64,000 nt of DNA from the NCBI RefSeq assembly GCF_020697055.1, contig NZ_JAJFBP010000017.1, positions 17,838 to 81,837 of the forward strand, in the 5' to 3' direction. This document shows, in pieces, positions 16,751-27,256 of the stretch. Every line of letters begins with the position of its first letter. Positions within the stretch are counted from its first letter, which is position 1. This DNA comes from Panacagrimonas sp. (lineage in GTDB: Bacteria > Pseudomonadota > Gammaproteobacteria > Nevskiales > Nevskiaceae). Position numbers and translations under genes: made by a program. Below the pieces are notes generated by a model, which was not told where the DNA came from, made no database searches, and saw only the letters and a program-made list of their open reading frames with translations.

Positions 16751-18162
16751 ACAACATGACCGGACGTGATGCTGGGCCCGACGTCCGACGACGGCGGCTG
16801 CTCAAGGCCGGGCTCGCGCTCGCGGGCGGCGCAGCGGTGGGCCCCGGCCTGTCGGGCTGCGGCAAGGCGTCGAAGAACCCCGTTCCCGGCGACGCCGCGT
16901 GGCGCAACTGGTCGGGGTCGCAGGTCTCCGCGCCCAGGGCCTGGCTCAACCCCCGCGACGAAGCCGAACTGGCCGCCCAGATGCGAGCGGCGAGCGGCAC
17001 GCTGCGGGTGACCGGCGCGAGCCATTCGTTCAGCGCGCTGTGCAACACCGACGACACGCTGTTCTCGCTGGACCACCTCAGCGGCGTGGTCAGCCACGAC
17101 GTGCAGACGCTGCAGGCGACGGTCTGGGCCGGCACGCGGCTGCGTGACCTGGGCGGGCCGCTGTGGGATCGGGGCCAGGCGCTGTCCAACCAGGGCGACG
17201 TCGATCCGCAGTCGGTGGGCGGCGCATGCGGCACCAGCACGCACGGCACCGGCATCACGCTCGGCTCGTTCTCGTCGATGGTGCGCGGTGTGCGCCTGGT
17301 CACCCCGCAGGGCGAGATCGTCGAGGCCGACGCCGAGCACGACGCCGAGGTCTTCCAGGCCGCCGCGACCTCGCTCGGCGCGCTGGGCATCGCCAGCCAG
17401 ATCCGCCTGCAGAACCGTGCGCCGTACAAGCTGCACGAGCGCGAATTCCTCGAAGACCTGCCGTCGGTGCTCTCGAAGCTCGACGCCTACGTGCGCGACA
17501 ACCGTCACTTCGAGTTCTGGGCGTTCTTCGAAACCGACCGCGCGATCGTCAAGCTGCTCAACGAGACCGCCGCCGAGGACACGCCGCCGCCGTCGCTGGA
17601 ACTGCCGGTGGACCACGTGCTCGACCTCGCCTCCGAGATCGCCCACAACGTCGGCGGCATGGACGGCGCGATGCAGAAGCTGCTCACCGTGCTGCATACC
17701 GACAGCGAGCGCGTGGGCCGCGCGCACGCGATCTTCCCGACGCCGCGCAATTCACGCTTCAACGAGATGGAATACGAGCTCCCCGCGGCCAAGGGTCCGG
17801 AATGCCTGATGGAGATCCTGGAAACGGTGCGCAAGTCGGGCATCCGCACGCTGTTCCCGGTGGAGTACCGCACCGTGGCCGCGGACACGTGCTGGCTGTC
17901 CCCGTTCTACGATCGCGACACGGCGTCGATCTCGGTGCACCAGTACCACAAGGTCGACTACCGCGAACTGTTCGACCTCGTCGAGCCGATCTTCTGGAAA
18001 TACGAAGGCCGACCGCACTGGGGCAAGCTGCACCGGCTCGAGGCCCGGCAGTTGGCTCCGCTCTATCCGCGCTGGGACGATTTCCGGCGCGTGCGTGAGC
18101 GCCTCGACCCCGCAGGCCGGATGCTCAGCGCGCACCTGCGCAGGCTGCTGGTGACCGCGTGA
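16747..18162 (+). CDS. FAD-linked sugar-lactone oxidase family protein (ALO/GULO type), Tat lipoprotein
   Basis: A 471-residue oxidase. The N-terminus carries a twin-arginine motif (RRRRLLKAG) followed by a hydrophobic stretch and an LSGC lipobox, so it should be folded in the cytoplasm, exported by Tat and lipid-anchored. A PCMH-type FAD domain follows (VTGASHSFS, with the histidine that carries FAD covalently in relatives, then GGACGTSTHGTG). The C-terminal ALO domain ends with HWGKLHRLEARQLAPLYPRW. Relatives oxidise aldonolactones or sugar alcohols with oxygen or a quinone/cytochrome acceptor. The gene overlaps both neighbours (ATGA before, GTGA after). The physiological substrate is unknown. 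Confidence 0.87.
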   Translation: MNNMTGRDAGPDVRRRRLLKAGLALAGGAAVGPGLSGCGKASKNPVPGDAAWRNWSGSQVSAPRAWLNPRDEAELAAQMRAASGTLRVTGASHSFSALCNTDDTLFSLDHLSGVVSHDVQTLQATVWAGTRLRDLGGPLWDRGQALSNQGDVDPQSVGGACGTSTHGTGITLGSFSSMVRGVRLVTPQGEIVEADAEHDAEVFQAAATSLGALGIASQIRLQNRAPYKLHEREFLEDLPSVLSKLDAYVRDNRHFEFWAFFETDRAIVKLLNETAAEDTPPPSLELPVDHVLDLASEIAHNVGGMDGAMQKLLTVLHTDSERVGRAHAIFPTPRNSRFNEMEYELPAAKGPECLMEILETVRKSGIRTLFPVEYRTVAADTCWLSPFYDRDTASISVHQYHKVDYRELFDLVEPIFWKYEGRPHWGKLHRLEARQLAPLYPRWDDFRRVRERLDPAGRMLSAHLRRLLVTA

Positions 18163-19442
18163 AGCGGCGGCGCCTGCTGCTCGGTGGCCTGGGATTGGGC
18201 GCGGCCGTCCTTGGAGCCGGCGCGCTGCTGCGTCCGGACGACGAGGGCGCGCCGCACGATGCGTATTTCGCCGCGCTGAACCAGGAGCTCAAGGAGAACG
18301 GTCCGATGCGGCCCTGCCTGCTGATCGACCTCGACCGGCTGGATCACAACATCGATCAGGTGGTGGCCTCGGTGGCCCGTCATCGCGGGCGGCGCTACCG
18401 CATCGTCGAGAAGTCGCTGCCGTCGCCCGGGCTGATCGACTACGTGATGCGGCGCTCCGGCAGCCGCCGGCTGATGTCGTTTCATCAACCGTTTCTCAAC
18501 CACGACGCGGCCCGGTTCCCCGACGCCGACATCCTGCTCGGCAAGCCGCTGCCCGTGCGCTCGGTGGAGCGGTTCTACCGCGAGCTCAAAGGCGGCTTCG
18601 ATCCGTCGCGACAGCTGCAATGGCTGGTCGATACGCCCGAGCGGGTGGCCCAGTACCTCGAGCTCGCGCGCGGCCTGGAAACGCGGTTGCGGCTCAACAT
18701 CGAGATCGACGTGGGCCTGCATCGGGGCGGCGTGACGGATCCGGCGATGCTCTCGATGATGCTCGGCACGATCGCCGCGCATCCCGACCAGCTGGGCTTC
18801 GCCGGATTCATGGGGTACGACCCCCATGTTGGCATGGGCGTGCCGCGGATCCTGGGCACGCCACAGGAGCTGCTCGCCAAGGCCATGGGCCTCTATCAGG
18901 GGTACGTCGACCAGCTGCGGGGCGAGCATGCCGATCTCTGGCATGAGGACCTCACGCTCAACACCGCCGGCAGCCCGACCTACCGCCTTCACGAGGCCGA
19001 AACGCTGTCCAACGACATCTCGGTCGGAACCGGGCTGCTCAAGCCGGGCCACTACGACCTGCCCTCGCTGGCCGAGCACCACCCCGCCGCCTGGATCGCG
19101 ACGCCCGTGCTGAAGTCCACCGGATCCGTTCGCATTCCGGCGCTCGACGAGCGCTCGCGCGTCTTGTCCTGGTGGGACGTGAACCAGCGCCAGACGTTCT
19201 TCATCTACGGCGGGAACTGGATGGCGGACTACGCCTCGCCCCGTGGACTGCACGCGAATGCGATCTACGGCCGCAGCTCCAACCAGGAGATCGTCAACGG
19301 TCCGGCTTCGATGGGCCTGGCAGTCGACGACCTCGTCTTCCTGCGCCCGCACCAGAGCGAAGGCGTGCTGCTGCATTTCGGCGATCTGCTCGCCGTGCGC
19401 GGTGGCCGCATCCAGGAGCAGTGGCCGGTGTTCGCCGGGTAG
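18159..19442 (+). CDS. Exported fold-type III PLP enzyme (alanine racemase N-terminal/D-threonine aldolase-like)
   Basis: A 427-residue protein of the DSD1/D-threonine aldolase group. The alanine-racemase-like barrel begins at about residue 48 (MRPCLLIDLDRLDHNIDQVV), and the PLP lysine is probably in YRIVEKSLPSPGLIDYV. IEIDVGLHRGGV and LTLNTAGSPTYRLH are also typical. The N-terminus (KRRRLLLGGLGLGAAVLGAG) looks like a signal sequence with an arginine cluster, so export is likely, which is unusual for a PLP enzyme. The GTG start overlaps the previous stop (GTGA). Co-transcription with an exported FAD oxidase suggests joint periplasmic action on an amino-alcohol or D-amino-acid-like compound. 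That is inference. Confidence 0.83.
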   Translation: MKRRRLLLGGLGLGAAVLGAGALLRPDDEGAPHDAYFAALNQELKENGPMRPCLLIDLDRLDHNIDQVVASVARHRGRRYRIVEKSLPSPGLIDYVMRRSGSRRLMSFHQPFLNHDAARFPDADILLGKPLPVRSVERFYRELKGGFDPSRQLQWLVDTPERVAQYLELARGLETRLRLNIEIDVGLHRGGVTDPAMLSMMLGTIAAHPDQLGFAGFMGYDPHVGMGVPRILGTPQELLAKAMGLYQGYVDQLRGEHADLWHEDLTLNTAGSPTYRLHEAETLSNDISVGTGLLKPGHYDLPSLAEHHPAAWIATPVLKSTGSVRIPALDERSRVLSWWDVNQRQTFFIYGGNWMADYASPRGLHANAIYGRSSNQEIVNGPASMGLAVDDLVFLRPHQSEGVLLHFGDLLAVRGGRIQEQWPVFAG

Positions 19443-19594
19443 ATCGCGCTCGTCGCTTTGGTGCCGATGTTCGCGCCGGGGCAGGATCGGGTCGTGCGGC
19501 GGCGTTTGGCGAGCGCAGGCGACAGCGCGATGCAATGCGGATCGTCCCTATAACAGGAGGGATGTTCGTCGTCCCTGCGCGCAATCTTCTCCGT

Positions 19595-19637
19595 TACAAT
19601 CCCTAGCGGTACGCCCGATGGTCTCTCCGGGGAGAGA
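19595..19637 (+). promoter_or_regulatory. nuo operon leader: -10-like element and short hairpin
   Basis: The 255-bp gap before nuoA holds no gene or tRNA that I can see. A TACAAT at 19595-19600 is a good -10 hexamer, but no convincing -35 lies 16-18 bp upstream. Just downstream, TCTCTCCGGGGAGAGA (19622-19637) can form a 6-bp stem with a four-base loop in the leader. An alternative TATAAC lies at 19549-19554. Confidence 0.3.
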
Positions 19638-19697
19638 GCCGGGCCCCTCCGAAGCGATCCAAAGACGGACCAACAGAGCATGACGGGAGCGGCATCC

Positions 19698-20102
19698 ATG
19701 TCAGCCGAAACCTGGGCCATTGCGGTCTACGTCCTCGCGACGTTCGCGATCATCGGCATCATGCTGCTCGGCTCGTGGCTGCTCGGTGGGCGGGCCTGGG
19801 GTCGTGCCAAGGACGAGCCGTTCGAATCCGGCGTGCTCGGCGCGGGTTCCACGCGACTGCGCCTCTCGGCCAAGTTCTACCTCGTGGCCATGTTCTTCGT
19901 GATCTTCGACCTCGAAGCGGTGTACCTCTTCGCGTGGTCGATCAGCGTCCGCGAGTCCGGGTGGCCGGGATTCGTCGAGGCGCTGATCTTCATCGTCATC
20001 CTCATCGCCAGCCTCGTGTACCTGTGGCGCATCGGCGCGCTCGAGTGGGCGCCCGAGGGCCGACGCAAGATCGCGCAGCGGGCTCACACCCAAGGCCCCT
20101 GA
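19698..20102 (+). CDS. nuoA: NADH-quinone oxidoreductase subunit A
   Basis: A 134-residue subunit with three membrane helices. The family core reads DEPFESG, then [20 protein letters not shown] and EAVYLFAW. NuoA is part of the membrane arm near the quinone chamber of complex I; the acidic pair in FDLEA and the DEPFESG loop are conserved. The start is placed at the ATG at 19698, which has GGGAG eight bases upstream; an in-frame ATG at 19680 has no comparable site. It is the first gene of a complete nuoA-N operon. Confidence 0.95.
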   Translation: MSAETWAIAVYVLATFAIIGIMLLGSWLLGGRAWGRAKDEPFESGVLGAGSTRLRLSAKFYLVAMFFVIFDLEAVYLFAWSISVRESGWPGFVEALIFIVILIASLVYLWRIGALEWAPEGRRKIAQRAHTQGP

Positions 20103-20140
20103 TTCGCGACGACGGCGACGGCCAGCATTCGCAAGCCAAA

Positions 20141-20809
20141 ATGGAATACACCCTCACACGCATCGACCCGAACAAGCAGACGTATCCGATGCAGCAGCGT
20201 TCCACCGGGCCCGACCCGATGGAGACGCAGGTGCACAAGAACGTCTTTCTCGGAAAGCTCGAGTCGATGATGCACGGCGCCGTCAACTGGGGCCGCAAGA
20301 ACTCGATCTGGCCGTACAACTTCGGCCTCTCCTGCTGCTACGTGGAGATGGCCACGGCGTTCACGCCGACGCACGATCTCGCGCGCTTCGGCGCCGAGGT
20401 CATCCGTGCATCGCCGCGCCAGGCCGACCTGATGGTCGTGGCCGGTACCTGCTTCATCAAGATGGCCCCGGTCGTCCAGCGCCTCTATGAGCAGATGCTG
20501 GAACCCAAGTGGGTCATCTGCATGGGTGCCTGCGCCAACTCCGGCGGCATGTACGACATCTATTCGGTGGTGCAGGGCGTGGACAAGTTCCTGCCCGTCG
20601 ACGTCTACATTCCCGGCTGTCCGCCGCGACCCGAGGCGTTCCTGCAGGCGCTGACGCTGCTGCAGGACTCGATCGGCAAGGAGCGCCGGCCGTTGTCGTG
20701 GGTGGTCGGCGAACAGGGCATCTACAAGGCGAACATGCCGGCGCAGCGTGATCTGAAACACGCCGAGCGCGTGCAGCAGACCGTGCTTCGCACGCCGGAT
20801 TCCGTCTGA
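20141..20809 (+). CDS. nuoB: NADH-quinone oxidoreductase subunit B
   Basis: A 222-residue subunit holding the terminal 4Fe-4S cluster N2, which passes electrons to quinone. Ligands are the tandem C65-C66 ([10 protein letters not shown]), C131 ([10 protein letters not shown]) and C160 ([11 protein letters not shown]), the same spacing as E. coli NuoB. The ATG at 20141 gives the usual N-terminus; the open frame runs further upstream but overlaps nuoA. It lies 38 bp after nuoA and is followed by a 115-bp gap with a palindromic repeat. Confidence 0.96.
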   Translation: MEYTLTRIDPNKQTYPMQQRSTGPDPMETQVHKNVFLGKLESMMHGAVNWGRKNSIWPYNFGLSCCYVEMATAFTPTHDLARFGAEVIRASPRQADLMVVAGTCFIKMAPVVQRLYEQMLEPKWVICMGACANSGGMYDIYSVVQGVDKFLPVDVYIPGCPPRPEAFLQALTLLQDSIGKERRPLSWVVGEQGIYKANMPAQRDLKHAERVQQTVLRTPDSV

Positions 20810-20867
20810 ACGACATGGTGCAGACGACGAGTGCCCTCGCCCCACCGCGCGCGCCGCGCGCGGTCCT

Positions 20868-20894
20868 CCCCTCTCCCGCAATGCGGGCGGGGGA
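20868..20894. repeat. Palindromic GC-rich repeat copy 1, between nuoB and nuoCD
   Basis: CCCCTCTCCCGC (20868-20879), a 3-base loop, then GCGGGCGGGGGA; 9 of 12 positions pair. The same 12-mer CCCCTCTCCCGC heads a second hairpin at 39282-39308, inside a coding region. The two sites look like members of one dispersed REP-like family. Upstream flank is also low-complexity (GCGCGCGCCGCGCGCG). Confidence 0.6.
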
Positions 20895-20924
20895 CATTGG
20901 CGCCGCTTCGCGGCAGGCGCGTTG

Positions 20925-22721
20925 ATGGCGGCCGACGACGCACCGCAGGCCAAGGGCCTCCAGCACGAGATCGTGCGCGAGGTCTATCGCCGTTTCGGCG
21001 AGAGCGGGTTCCTGTTCCAGGCCACCGTCGACGGCATGCCGACGCTGTGGGTGGAGGCCGGGCGCATCCTCGACGTGCTGCGCTTCCTGAAGAACGAGGT
21101 CGCGCGGCCCTACCGGATGCTGTTCGACCTCACCGCGCTCGACGAGCGCGTGCGCAAGCACCGCGACGGCCAGCCGGCGAGCGACTTCACGGTGGTCTAC
21201 CACCTGCTGTCGATCGATCGCTGCAACGCCAAGGAACTCGGCGGCGGTGACATCCGCCTGAAGGTCGCGCTCACCGGTGACAAGCACGAGTGTCCGTCGT
21301 GCATCAGCGTGTTCAAGAACGCCAACTGGTACGAGCGCGAAGCCTGGGACCTGTTCGGCGTGGTCTTCACCGGGCATCCGAACCTGCGACGCATCCTGCT
21401 GCCGCCGCGCTGGGAAGGGCATCCGGGCCGCAAGGACTATCCGGCGCGCGCCACCGAGTTCGATCCGTTCCTGCTCGACCAGATGCGCCAGGACCTCGAC
21501 CAGGAAGCGCTGCTGTTCAAACCCGAAGAGTGGGGCATGAAGCGCTCGAGCGAGGACGCGGACTTCATGTTCCTCAACCTCGGGCCCAACCACCCGAGCG
21601 CGCACGGGGCGTTCCGCATCGTACTTCAGCTGGACGGCGAAGAGATCGTCGACTGCGTGCCCGACATCGGCTACCACCATCGTGGCGCCGAGAAGATGGC
21701 CGAGCGCCAGAGCTGGCACACCTACATCCCGTACACCGATCGCATCGACTATCTCGGCGGGGTGATGAACAACCTGCCGTACATCCTCAACGTCGAGAAG
21801 CTGGCCGGCATCGAGGTGCCGGACCGGGTCAAGACCATCCGCGTGATGATGTCGGAGTTCTTCCGCATCACCTCGCACCTGCTGTTCTACGGCACCTACT
21901 GCCAGGACGTCGGCGCGATGAGCCCGGTGTTCTTCATGTTCGTGGACCGGCAGAAGGCCTACGACGTGATCGAGGCGGTCACGGGCTTTCGCATGCACCC
22001 GGCGTGGTTCCGCATCGGCGGCGTCGCGCACGATCTCCCGAACGGCTGGGAGAAGAAGGTCAAGGAGTTCATCGATTGGCTGCGGCCGCGCATGGACGAG
22101 TACGAGAAGGCCGCGCTCAAGAACGCCGTGCTGGTCACGCGTTCCAAGGGCGTGGCGGCGTACAACGCCGCGGAAGCCATCGAGTGGGGCGTCACCGGTC
22201 CGGGGCTGCGTGCCGCCGGTGTGAACTTCGACTACCGCAAGGCGCGTCCGTATTCGGGCTACGAGAACTTCGAGTTCGACGTGCCGCTGGCCGACGTCAG
22301 CGACGTCTACACCCGCGGCTGCCTGCGCGCCGAGGAGATCCGGCAGTCGATCCGGATCATCGAGCAGTGCCTCAACCACATGCCCGCGGGTCCGTTCAAG
22401 GCCGATCACCCGCTGACCTGTCCGCCGCCCAAGGAACGCACGCTGCACGACATCGAGACGCTGATCACGCACTTCCTGGGCGTGAGCTGGGGGCCGGTGA
22501 TCCCGCCGGGCGAGTCGACCACGATCATCGAGGCGACCAAGGGCCTGAACAGCTACTACTCGGTGGCCGACGGCAGCACGACCGCGTATCGCACGCGCAT
22601 CCGCACGCCGAGCTTTGCGCACCTGCAGCAGATCCCGGCGGCGATCAACGGCCACATGATCCCAGACCTGATCGCGTACATCGCATCGATCGATTTCGTG
22701 ATGGCGGACGTGGACCGCTAG
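20925..22721 (+). CDS. nuoCD: NADH-quinone oxidoreductase fused subunit C/D
   Basis: A 598-residue fusion. The NuoC-like 30-kDa part covers about residues 1-200 ([40 protein letters not shown]). The NuoD-like 49-kDa part follows ([34 protein letters not shown]), containing the histidine that contacts quinone, and ends with [10 protein letters not shown]. It is in the peripheral arm at the quinone site. The fused form is known from E. coli and many other gammaproteobacteria, whereas other groups have two genes. ATG at 20925 is preferred over the adjacent TTG at 20922. Confidence 0.96.
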   Translation: MAADDAPQAKGLQHEIVREVYRRFGESGFLFQATVDGMPTLWVEAGRILDVLRFLKNEVARPYRMLFDLTALDERVRKHRDGQPASDFTVVYHLLSIDRCNAKELGGGDIRLKVALTGDKHECPSCISVFKNANWYEREAWDLFGVVFTGHPNLRRILLPPRWEGHPGRKDYPARATEFDPFLLDQMRQDLDQEALLFKPEEWGMKRSSEDADFMFLNLGPNHPSAHGAFRIVLQLDGEEIVDCVPDIGYHHRGAEKMAERQSWHTYIPYTDRIDYLGGVMNNLPYILNVEKLAGIEVPDRVKTIRVMMSEFFRITSHLLFYGTYCQDVGAMSPVFFMFVDRQKAYDVIEAVTGFRMHPAWFRIGGVAHDLPNGWEKKVKEFIDWLRPRMDEYEKAALKNAVLVTRSKGVAAYNAAEAIEWGVTGPGLRAAGVNFDYRKARPYSGYENFEFDVPLADVSDVYTRGCLRAEEIRQSIRIIEQCLNHMPAGPFKADHPLTCPPPKERTLHDIETLITHFLGVSWGPVIPPGESTTIIEATKGLNSYYSVADGSTTAYRTRIRTPSFAHLQQIPAAINGHMIPDLIAYIASIDFVMADVDR

Positions 22722-22726
22722 CCGAC

Positions 22727-23254
22727 ATGTCGAACACCACCGCACAACCCGTCATCAAGCTCGCGGATCTCGGAAAAGCGCCGCCGTTCGCACTCAGCGA
22801 CCAGGAGCGTCACGAGATCATCGATGAAATGCATCACTACCCGGACCCGCGGGCGGCGAGCATCGGCGCGCTCAAGATCGTGCAGAAGCATCGCGGCTGG
22901 GTGCCGGATGCCGCGATCCCCGTCGTGGCCAAGATGATCGGCACCGACGCCGCGGATCTCGAAGGGGTCGCCACGTTCTACAGCCTGATCTTCCGCCAGC
23001 CGGTCGGCCGCCACGTGGTCACCGTGTGCGACAGCATCTCGTGCCACCTCACCGGCTACGACGAGCTGCGCGTCGCGCTCGAGGCCAAGCTCGGAATCCG
23101 CTTCGGCCAGACCACGCCGGATCAGCGGTTCACGCTGCTGCCGATCTGCTGTCTCGGCGCCTGCGATCGCGGGCCGACGATGATGATCGACGAGGATCTG
23201 CACGGTGACGTGGACCCCGCCGGCCTCGACAAGATTCTCGGAGCGTACTCGTGA
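22727..23254 (+). CDS. nuoE: NADH-quinone oxidoreductase subunit E
   Basis: A 175-residue 24-kDa-type subunit with thioredoxin-like fold and one 2Fe-2S cluster (N1a). Ligands are C101 and C106 ([13 protein letters not shown]) and C142 and C146 ([11 protein letters not shown]). It partners NuoF in the NADH-dehydrogenase module. The start ATG lies 5 bp after the nuoCD stop, and the stop overlaps the nuoF GTG (GTGA). The N-terminal about 20 residues are a variable extension. Confidence 0.96.
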   Translation: MSNTTAQPVIKLADLGKAPPFALSDQERHEIIDEMHHYPDPRAASIGALKIVQKHRGWVPDAAIPVVAKMIGTDAADLEGVATFYSLIFRQPVGRHVVTVCDSISCHLTGYDELRVALEAKLGIRFGQTTPDQRFTLLPICCLGACDRGPTMMIDEDLHGDVDPAGLDKILGAYS

Positions 23255-24552
23255 AGATCAGCGCCGAGACGCATCCGCTGACGCACACGATCGACGCCAA
23301 GCGCGGCCCGCTGGATCTGAAGGGCTACGAGAAGGTCGGTGGCTACGAGGGCCTGCGCAAGGCGATCAAGGAACTTCAGCCGCTGGAGGTGCAGCAGCGC
23401 GTCAAGGACGCCAACCTGCGCGGCCGCGGCGGTGCGGGCTTTCCCACCGGCATCAAGTGGAGCCTGGTCCCGATGGGACCGGACGCCGGCGCCAAGTACC
23501 TCGTCTGCAACGCCGACGAGATGGAACCCGGCACGTTCAAGGACCGCCTGCTGATGGAAGAGGCGCCGCACCTGATGGTCGAGGCGATGATCGTCGCCGC
23601 GTACGCCATCGGCGCCTGCACCGGTTACATCTTCCTGCGCGGCGAGTACGTGGTCTCGGCGAACAATCTCAACAAGGCGCTCGCCGAAGCGCGCGCCGCC
23701 GGCCTGCTGGGCAAGAACATCCTCGGCAGCGGCTGGGACTACGACTGCTTCGTGCACACCGGCGCCGGCCGCTACATCTGCGGTGAAGAGACCGCGCTGA
23801 TCAACTCGCTGGAAGGCCGCCGCGCCAATCCGCGCGCCAAGCCGCCGTTCCCGCAGATCAGCGGCCTGTGGGGCCGCCCGACGGTCGTCAACAACGTCGA
23901 GACGCTCTGCAACATCCCGTCGATCGTGGTCAACGGCGGCGACTGGTTCAAAGGCCTGTCGCAGGGCAAGACCAAGGACGGCGGCACCAAGCTCTATGGC
24001 TGCTCGGGGCGCGCCAACAAGCCGGGGTGCTGGGAGCTGCCCTTCGGCACCACCACGCGCGAGATCCTGGAAGTTCACGCCGGCGGCATGAAGGGCGGCA
24101 AGAAGCTCAAGGCCTGGCTACCGGGCGGCGCGTCGACCGACTTCCTGCTGCCCGAGCACCTCGACCTGCCGATGGATTTCGACACGATCTCCAAGGCCGG
24201 CTCGCGCATGGGCACGGGCCTGATCACCGTGGTCGCCGAGGACCAGAGCATGGTCTCGGCGGTGCGCAACCTCGAAGAGTTCTTCTCGCGCGAGTCCTGC
24301 GGCTGGTGCACGCCGTGCCGCGACGGCCTGCCGTGGTCGGTGCGCCTGCTGCGCGCGATCGAGAACGGCGAAGGCAAGCCGGGCGACATCGAAAAGCTGA
24401 TGACGCTGACCAAGCAGCTGGGTCCGGGTCGCACTTTCTGCGCGCACGCACCGGGCGCGATGGAACCGCTGCAGTCGGCGATCAAATATTTCCGCGGTGA
24501 ATTCGAGGCGGGCATCCGCGCGGGCGCGGCCACGGCCGCGGTGCAGGCGTAA
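23251..24552 (+). CDS. nuoF: NADH-quinone oxidoreductase subunit F
   Basis: A 433-residue 51-kDa subunit, the site of NADH oxidation. The FMN/NADH region contains [13 protein letters not shown] and [19 protein letters not shown]. The 4Fe-4S cluster N3 ligands are C350, C353 and C356 ([12 protein letters not shown]) with C397. The GTG start at 23251 overlaps the nuoE stop, which indicates coupled translation. Sequence and length are ordinary for the family. Confidence 0.97.
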   Translation: MKISAETHPLTHTIDAKRGPLDLKGYEKVGGYEGLRKAIKELQPLEVQQRVKDANLRGRGGAGFPTGIKWSLVPMGPDAGAKYLVCNADEMEPGTFKDRLLMEEAPHLMVEAMIVAAYAIGACTGYIFLRGEYVVSANNLNKALAEARAAGLLGKNILGSGWDYDCFVHTGAGRYICGEETALINSLEGRRANPRAKPPFPQISGLWGRPTVVNNVETLCNIPSIVVNGGDWFKGLSQGKTKDGGTKLYGCSGRANKPGCWELPFGTTTREILEVHAGGMKGGKKLKAWLPGGASTDFLLPEHLDLPMDFDTISKAGSRMGTGLITVVAEDQSMVSAVRNLEEFFSRESCGWCTPCRDGLPWSVRLLRAIENGEGKPGDIEKLMTLTKQLGPGRTFCAHAPGAMEPLQSAIKYFRGEFEAGIRAGAATAAVQA

Positions 24553-24559
24553 AAAACAC

Positions 24560-27256
24560 ATGGCGAAAATTCACGTCGACGGCAAGGTCTACGAGGTCAG
24601 CGGCAGCGACAACCTGCTGCAGGCCTGCCTGTCGCTCGGGCTCGACATTCCGTACTTCTGCTGGCATCCGGCGCTGGGCAGCGTCGGCGCCTGCCGCCAG
24701 TGCGCGGTCAAGCAGTACCGCGACGAGAACGACAAGAACGGCCGCATCGTGATGTCCTGCATGACGCAGGCGCAGGACAACATGTACATCTCGATCGCGG
24801 ACGGCGAGGCAACCGAGTTTCGCGAGGCGATCATCGAGTTCCTGATGACCAACCACCCGCACGACTGCCCGGTCTGCGAGGAAGGTGGCCACTGTCATCT
24901 GCAGGACATGACGGTGATGACGCGGCATCACGCGCGCTCCTACCGCTTCGACAAGCGCACGCACCTCAACCAGGATCTCGGGCCCTTCATCGGCCACGAG
25001 ATGAACCGCTGCATCTCCTGCTACCGCTGCGTGCGCTACTACCGCGACTACGCCGGCGGTACCGACCTGGGTGTGTTCGGCGCGGCGTCCAACGTCTACT
25101 TCGGTCGCGCCGAGGACGGCACGCTGGAGAGCGAATTCAGCGGCAACCTGACCGAGGTCTGCCCGACCGGCGTGTTCACCGACAAGACCCACTCCGAGCG
25201 CTACGTGCGCAAGTGGGACATGCAGTTCGCGCCGAGCATCTGCGCCGGCTGCTCGGTGGGCTGCAACGTGTCGCCGGGCGAGCGCTACGGCGAAGTGCGC
25301 CGCATCGAGAACCGCTACCACGGCGCGCTCAACGGCTATTTCCTGTGCGATCGCGGCCGCTTCGGCTACGGCTACACCAATCGCAAGGATCGTCCGAAGC
25401 TGCCGATCCTCAAGATCGAAGGCAAGCACCGCACGGTGTCGGGCGAAGTCGGCGCCGAGCAGGCGCGGGCCATCGTCGGCGGTGCGAAGAAGATCATGGG
25501 CATCGGCTCGCCGCGCGCGTCGATCGAAGCCAACTTCGCGCTGCGTCACCTCGTCGGCGCCGACCGCTTCAGCAGCGGCGTCGCGGCCGGGGAGCACGAG
25601 CTGGTCAAGCTCGCGTCGTCGATCCTGACCGGACCGCTGGGCAGTACCACGGTGCGCGACATCGAGGGCGCCGACTGCGTGCTCGTGCTCGGCGAGGACC
25701 TGACGCAGACCGCCGCGCGTCTCGCGCTCGCGGTGCGCCAGGCCGCACGCGGCCGCATGGTCTCCGAAGGCGCCAAGAAGAACATTCCCGAGTGGCAGGT
25801 CATCGCGCTCGCCGACCTGGTGCAGCAGGCCAAGAACCCGGTGTTCGTCGCCACGCCCGAGATCTCGCGGCTCGACGACATCGCCACCGCGACGCATCGC
25901 GCCTCGCCCGAACAGATCGCCAAGCTCGGCTTTGCCATTGCGCACCGCCTCGATGCCGGCGCGCCGGTGGCCGCGGGTCTGGACGAGGCGACCGCCAAGC
26001 TCGCCGACCAGATCGCCGAAGCGCTCGGAAAAGCGAGCCGGCCGCTGGTGGTGTCCGGCTGCGGCACGGGATCGGTCGCGGTGATGCAGGCGGCGGCCAA
26101 CGTCGCCTGGGCGCTGAAGAAGAAGGGCAACGGGGCCGGCATCGCGCTGGCCCTGCCCGAAGCCAACAGCATGGGTCTGAGCCTGTTCGACGCGCCGCCG
26201 CTGGGTCACGCGCTCGCCGCGGCGGCCAACGGCGAAGTCGACGTGCTGGTGGTGCTGGAGAACGATCTGTATCGCCGCGCGCCCAAGGCGGCGGTGGACG
26301 CGGCGCTGTCCAAGGCGCGCGTCATCGTCATCGATCATCAGCTCACCGAGACGGCGCAGCAGGCGGACCTGATGCTGCCGGCCGGCACGGTGTTCGAGAC
26401 CGACGGTACGTTCGTCAACTACGAAGGCCGCGCGCAGCGCTACTTCCAGGTGTTCGACCCGGCCTACTACGACCGCACCGTCTCGCTGCAGGAGTCGTGG
26501 CGCTGGATCGCCGGAGCCGGCGACAGCGGCTGGAACAAGCTCGATGACGTGACCGGTGCCTGCGCACGCGAGATGCCGCAGTTCGCGGTGATCACCGAGA
26601 CCGCGCCGAACGCCAAGTTCCGCCTCAATGGAATGAAGCTCGCGCGTGCGCCGCATCGCTACTCCGGCCGCACCGCGATGCGCGCGAACCTGTCGGTGCA
26701 CGAGCCGCGCGCCACGCAGGACGCCGATTCGGCGCTTGCGTTCTCGATGGAAGGCGCCAACGGCTCGATGAGCATGGAACGTCCGTCCGAGCTGATCCCG
26801 TTCGCGTGGTCGCCCGGCTGGAACTCGCCGCAGGCCTGGAACAAGTTCCAGGACGAGGTCGGCGGGCAGATGAAAGGCGGCGATGCGGGCGAGCCGGTGA
26901 TCGTCACCGATCCCAACGCGACGCAGGCCTACTTCGCGCCCGGCTCGGGCGGCGCGGGCAACGAGCTGCGCGTGGTGCCGATGCGGCACCTGTTCGGCAG
27001 TGAAGAGCAGAGCGCGCGCGCCGAGGTCATCCAGCAGCGTGCGCCCAAGCCCTATGTCGCGATCAGCCGGGCCGATGCGGAGCGTCTGAACATCAGCGGC
27101 GGCAGCGTGAAGGTCAGTTTCGCGGGGGGTGCGTCGGCGAACCTGCCGGTGCACGTGAGCGACACGCTGCCTTCCGGCACGGTCGGATTGCCGGTGGGTC
27201 TGCCGGGCGTGCCGTACGCGGCGCCTGGCAGCGCGATCACCGTGGGGACCGCGTGA
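24560..27256 (+). CDS. nuoG: NADH-quinone oxidoreductase subunit G
   Basis: An 898-residue 75-kDa subunit. The N-terminal 2Fe-2S ferredoxin domain has C34, C45, C48 and C67. Next come the His-Cys3 cluster ([15 protein letters not shown]) and an eight-cysteine-type region including [20 protein letters not shown]. The extra cluster motif [10 protein letters not shown] (N7 type) is also present. The rest is a molybdopterin-oxidoreductase-like domain without cofactor, ending with a small barrel. The ATG at 24560 follows nuoF by 7 bp. The length is like that of the gammaproteobacterial form, longer than the mitochondrial subunit. Confidence 0.96.
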   Translation: MAKIHVDGKVYEVSGSDNLLQACLSLGLDIPYFCWHPALGSVGACRQCAVKQYRDENDKNGRIVMSCMTQAQDNMYISIADGEATEFREAIIEFLMTNHPHDCPVCEEGGHCHLQDMTVMTRHHARSYRFDKRTHLNQDLGPFIGHEMNRCISCYRCVRYYRDYAGGTDLGVFGAASNVYFGRAEDGTLESEFSGNLTEVCPTGVFTDKTHSERYVRKWDMQFAPSICAGCSVGCNVSPGERYGEVRRIENRYHGALNGYFLCDRGRFGYGYTNRKDRPKLPILKIEGKHRTVSGEVGAEQARAIVGGAKKIMGIGSPRASIEANFALRHLVGADRFSSGVAAGEHELVKLASSILTGPLGSTTVRDIEGADCVLVLGEDLTQTAARLALAVRQAARGRMVSEGAKKNIPEWQVIALADLVQQAKNPVFVATPEISRLDDIATATHRASPEQIAKLGFAIAHRLDAGAPVAAGLDEATAKLADQIAEALGKASRPLVVSGCGTGSVAVMQAAANVAWALKKKGNGAGIALALPEANSMGLSLFDAPPLGHALAAAANGEVDVLVVLENDLYRRAPKAAVDAALSKARVIVIDHQLTETAQQADLMLPAGTVFETDGTFVNYEGRAQRYFQVFDPAYYDRTVSLQESWRWIAGAGDSGWNKLDDVTGACAREMPQFAVITETAPNAKFRLNGMKLARAPHRYSGRTAMRANLSVHEPRATQDADSALAFSMEGANGSMSMERPSELIPFAWSPGWNSPQAWNKFQDEVGGQMKGGDAGEPVIVTDPNATQAYFAPGSGGAGNELRVVPMRHLFGSEEQSARAEVIQQRAPKPYVAISRADAERLNISGGSVKVSFAGGASANLPVHVSDTLPSGTVGLPVGLPGVPYAAPGSAITVGTA

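Noticed and set aside
19443..19697. tRNA or small RNA gene upstream of nuoA
   Set aside because: A tRNA-Leu is often found near nuo in other genomes, so I looked for a cloverleaf. I found only a short TCTCTCC hairpin, with no acceptor stem or anticodon arm.
24482..27154. Minus-strand open frame of 890 codons opposite nuoG
   Set aside because: Antisense shadow of nuoG, no motif and no upstream ribosome-binding site.
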